Assembly (NCBI GenBank): GCA_928724745.1
Contig: CAKMXJ010000039.1
Coordinates: 1,116,001-1,180,000, forward strand
Length of the DNA: 64,000 bases
Reading direction: 5' to 3'
From: Anthracocystis setariae
Lineage: Eukaryota; Basidiomycota; Ustilaginomycetes; Ustilaginales; Ustilaginaceae
The translations under genes were made by a program, and so were the position numbers. Each line of letters opens with the position of its first letter. Within the stretch, counting starts at the first letter, position 1. The notes beneath the pieces are model-generated. The model saw only the letters and a list, made by a program, of their open reading frames with translations. It had not been told where the DNA came from and ran no database searches. Shown here piece after piece: positions 61,823 through 64,000 of the stretch.

Positions 61823-62200
61823 ATGTGGCCTCACAAACTTGAAGGCGTGAACCTGCCTCGCTACCATCCCCTACTACTTCTTTTGCTCTCGCTCAGCCTC
61901 GTTGCGCAAGGGACGCCTCTGCCAGTCGGATCGGTGAAGAGAGGTACACTTCCTTCGGCTGCGGCTGAACTGTTAACCAAGAAGCTTGAAGAAGCTCGAA
62001 AAGCCTTTGAGATGATGTACTCTCCGTCGCGCGACTTCGTCAACGAGCAAATTCTTTTCGAAAGACCACTTCCTCATCAACCCGAGGAACGCAGGCTACC
62101 AATTGAACCCGCAACGCCAAGACCTTTGCTCAAGGGCAAACTCCCACCACAAAATCACAGACGCGTACGTGATCCCGATGGAAAGTCGTACTCTGCCTAA
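61823..62200 (+). CDS. Small secreted protein, candidate effector C, with Kex2-like site
   Basis: The single exon gives 125 residues. The frame extends upstream to 61679, but that start is GTG; the first ATG (61823) is followed, after a short polar stretch, by a leucine-rich signal core (PLLLLLLSLSLVAQG). Soon after the likely cleavage site comes a Lys-Arg pair (VGSVKRG), a possible Kex2 processing site that would remove a short propeptide. The rest is charged and proline-rich (RPLPHQPEERRLPIEP, RPLLKGKLPPQNHRR), has no cysteines and no known domain. The role is unknown; secretion and neighbourhood suggest an effector. Confidence 0.65.
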   Translation: MWPHKLEGVNLPRYHPLLLLLLSLSLVAQGTPLPVGSVKRGTLPSAAAELLTKKLEEARKAFEMMYSPSRDFVNEQILFERPLPHQPEERRLPIEPATPRPLLKGKLPPQNHRRVRDPDGKSYSA

Positions 62201-63011
62201 TCGCATCGTGTCGAGATTAACTAGTTCGACGCTGTGGGTTAACATGCCGCGCTTGGCTGTAATGTATACGTCATTCTTTTGAGCAATCAATAAATCACTG
62301 AAAGTACTCTAGCAGATCACACTTGACAAAAGTTGGAAATCTCTGAACAAAGATAAACGATTAGCTGGCACTGGCCATAGGATTCGCCAATTTGAATCGC
62401 TGTGCATTGGAGGGAAGCCGGTTGCCGCCAAATCAGGCAGAGATGTGGTGCCGGCCATGCGGCGTCCCACCTATGAAGCAGGACTACTGTACAGCCACTG
62501 ATGCTCTATGAGTTCAAGGTTGCTGTTTTTCCCTCTCTGTGAATCTTCCCACCCCTCCATGCAGCCTTTGATCTCGACGGTTGTATCGACATAGATCTAG
62601 CGGCTGTGACACAGATCGCTTCTGTCTTTAGAGAGTCAGCATCTGGATGCTCTCACCAGGAAGTACACCTTTCTCCTGTCTGTGAAGACGGGTATGTGGC
62701 TACGAGTAACGGTGATCCTCATGTCTCACGTCCTTCGACGTCTCGGGATCCCACATTGTCCGATTTCGCTGCAACGCACATCGACGCGTTTCTCAGTATC
62801 ATTGTAATCCGGACATCCGCTTCATACGAAGACAATGGGCAGTTCATCACCCATCCATGATATCCCCGCCATCCGCCCATTGCTTAGAGACCCACTCAAT
62901 ACGCTTGTAGATACATCAGGATACCAGCAAACCCATTTGATATTTAAGCCCGTCTGTCTGATAATGGAACGCACTCTTTCTTCGCATCGTTCACGACGTG
63001 CAAACTCCATC
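62201..63011. other. Intergenic region upstream of secreted gene D
   Basis: No convincing gene lies here. An 84-codon frame at 62606-62860 lacks coding character. The TATA-like element at 62941-62947 belongs to the next gene. Confidence 0.5.
62941..62947 (+). promoter_or_regulatory. TATA-like box of secreted gene D
   Basis: TATTTAA, 71 bp upstream of the ATG at 63012. It also argues against starting at the in-frame ATG 62964, which would lie only about 20 bp downstream of the box. Confidence 0.5.
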
Positions 63012-63703
63012 ATGAAGCTGTGCACGTTTGTGGGTATGGCATTGGCCGTGGTCATCTCTCTGGCCACCCTCGGTGAAGCATTCTACCTCCCAGCCGAGAG
63101 CACGATCTGGCACTCGTCCTGGGGAGGTGCCAGCGCGGCCCTCGAGCGTCTCGATCAGCTGATTCAGTGGCATGGCTCTACAAATCCAGGTAAGAGAAAC
63201 ACGCAACTGCTCGTCCTCTTACCTTCTCGTTTACATAGGCTGACTTGCGCACTGTATAAGGCTTTGTATACCCGCATGCGGGTGCTACCCGCGAGTGGAT
63301 CAACTGGCTTGACAGTTACGGTCGTTTCGGTAAGTCTTTACCCCTTCCCTCCGGCAGTGGTGATATGAATGTATATTGAAGCGAAAACGATTACTCCGGG
63401 TTTGGTTGCGGGATAGGTCCTCGATACGGATATGCTCCGTTGACGGGGGCCGATTGGAATTCGTACTATGCCGGCGTTGTACGTCGACAGCAAGAAGATG
63501 CATCAGCAGCTGCCTCCCACCACACCACCACCACCACCACCACGACGGATGAGGAACGCAGAGGAGCAGGCGAAGAATCGAGCGGTGGCGCCAACGATCA
63601 GGGAGGAGAGACAAGTGCTGATCAAGACCTGGAGAACTGGACGAACGCTTGGGCTAGACCTAAGCCTCCCGAGAAGAGGAAGTGGTTCGGTCGCCGTTGG
63701 TAA
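63012..63703 (+). CDS. Small secreted protein, candidate effector D
   Basis: Three exons, 63012-63189, 63261-63329 and 63417-63703, keep frame (phase 1 at both introns; donors GTAAGA and GTAAGT) and give 177 residues. A clean signal peptide (MKLCTFVGMALAVVISLATLG, cleavage near EAF) is followed by a domain rich in Trp, Tyr and Gly across all three exons (STIWHSSWGGASAALERLDQ, REWINWLDSYGRFG, ADWNSYYAGVV). Then come a Thr-repeat (ACC units at about 63518-63541), an acidic Gly/Ser/Glu linker and a basic Trp-rich tail ending KWFGRRW. No known domain and no cysteines in the mature part were seen. The conserved-looking aromatic block across exon joints supports the splice model. The effector role is inferred. 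Confidence 0.72.
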
Positions 63704-64000
63704 GGCGCGCCACGAGTTCCTTCACTTGGTAGAGCGTTTCTGCTGCCACTGTTGGCCGGTAGTCCGGCGTCTTTCAATATGACAACCTGTTTTAATCGAA
63801 TCACCTCGTATGGCAATTGAACCGAAATGCAGTGAGAAAGTCTGACTGAATAGAATTGACTGGCAGCACCAACAAAAGCGAACACGCACAAAGGTGCGGA
63901 CAATGTTGAAGATCAGGTTGCAGCACGAGACAGGAAGGGAACATTGCGACTAAACCCGCGAAGGTGCTAAAAGTGAATGAGATTTTTCTGCCTTCAATCA
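63704..64000. other. 3' region at the window edge
   Basis: No gene was seen in the last 297 bp. Confidence 0.5.

Noticed and set aside
62606..62860. 84-codon plus-strand frame between secreted genes
   Set aside because: It has no signal peptide, no conserved pattern and weak codon preference.

Overview
The window reads as nuclear DNA of a smut fungus (Basidiomycota, Ustilaginales). Most genes are intron-poor with long single exons and strong Asn-AAC, Lys-AAG, Ile-ATC codon use. The few introns are short, with GTAAGT-type donors and YAG acceptors. Poly-purine (GA)n microsatellites are common, and small secreted proteins of the smut candidate-effector kind sit at the right edge. I cannot name the species from this sequence alone. 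No transposon, CRISPR array, rRNA or canonical tRNA was found.

Layout. 0.4-4.4 kb: a stand-alone urea carboxylase-like enzyme (+). 4.7-5.7 kb: cornichon/ERV14 cargo receptor (-), with a 90-bp GA repeat in an intron. 6.6 kb: a strongly folded element with a tRNA-like A box. 6.8-8.6 kb: TSR4/PDCD2-type ribosome assembly factor (+). 8.7-11.3 kb: SUT-type sugar transporter (-). 12.0-15.0 kb: spliceosomal GTPase SNU114 (+). 15.2-15.9 kb: mitochondrial monothiol glutaredoxin GRX5 (-). 16.5-18.3 kb: Gcn4-like bZIP factor (-) with a very AUG-poor leader holding short uORFs. 21.6-23.2 kb: secreted fasciclin protein (-). 24.2-26.5 kb: type-B carboxylesterase (-). 26.9-29.5 kb: GEN1/YEN1 Holliday-junction resolvase (+). 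29.7-31.5 kb: alpha/beta hydrolase (-). 33.9-34.3 kb: DUF2423/LLP-like nucleolar protein (+). 34.6-37.9 kb: PHO81-like SPX-ankyrin phosphate regulator (-). 40.2-43.5 kb: exportin CRM1 (+). 43.7-44.6 kb: Golgi SNARE GOS1 (-). 47.1-51.3 kb: C2H2 zinc-finger/Fungal_trans regulator (+). 52.7-55.0 kb: GID7/WDR26 (+). 55.5-59.5 kb: NUP133-like nucleoporin (+). 59.6-63.7 kb: three small secreted proteins and one broken ORF chain.

The left 59 kb is conserved housekeeping, and its genes are functionally unrelated. Several lie in convergent pairs only about 130-320 bp apart, while regulatory genes are preceded by 1.4-3 kb of intergenic or leader DNA. The right 4.5 kb changes character: short genes with signal peptides, TATA-like boxes 65-105 bp upstream of the ATG, and no recognisable domains. 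This looks like the edge of an effector-type cluster.

The items most worth a second look are the leader and start of the Gcn4-like gene, the altered carboxyltransferase motifs of the urea carboxylase-like enzyme, the secreted-protein block with its relic gene, a microsatellite that serves as the pyrimidine tract of a splice site, and the hairpin element at 6.6 kb.
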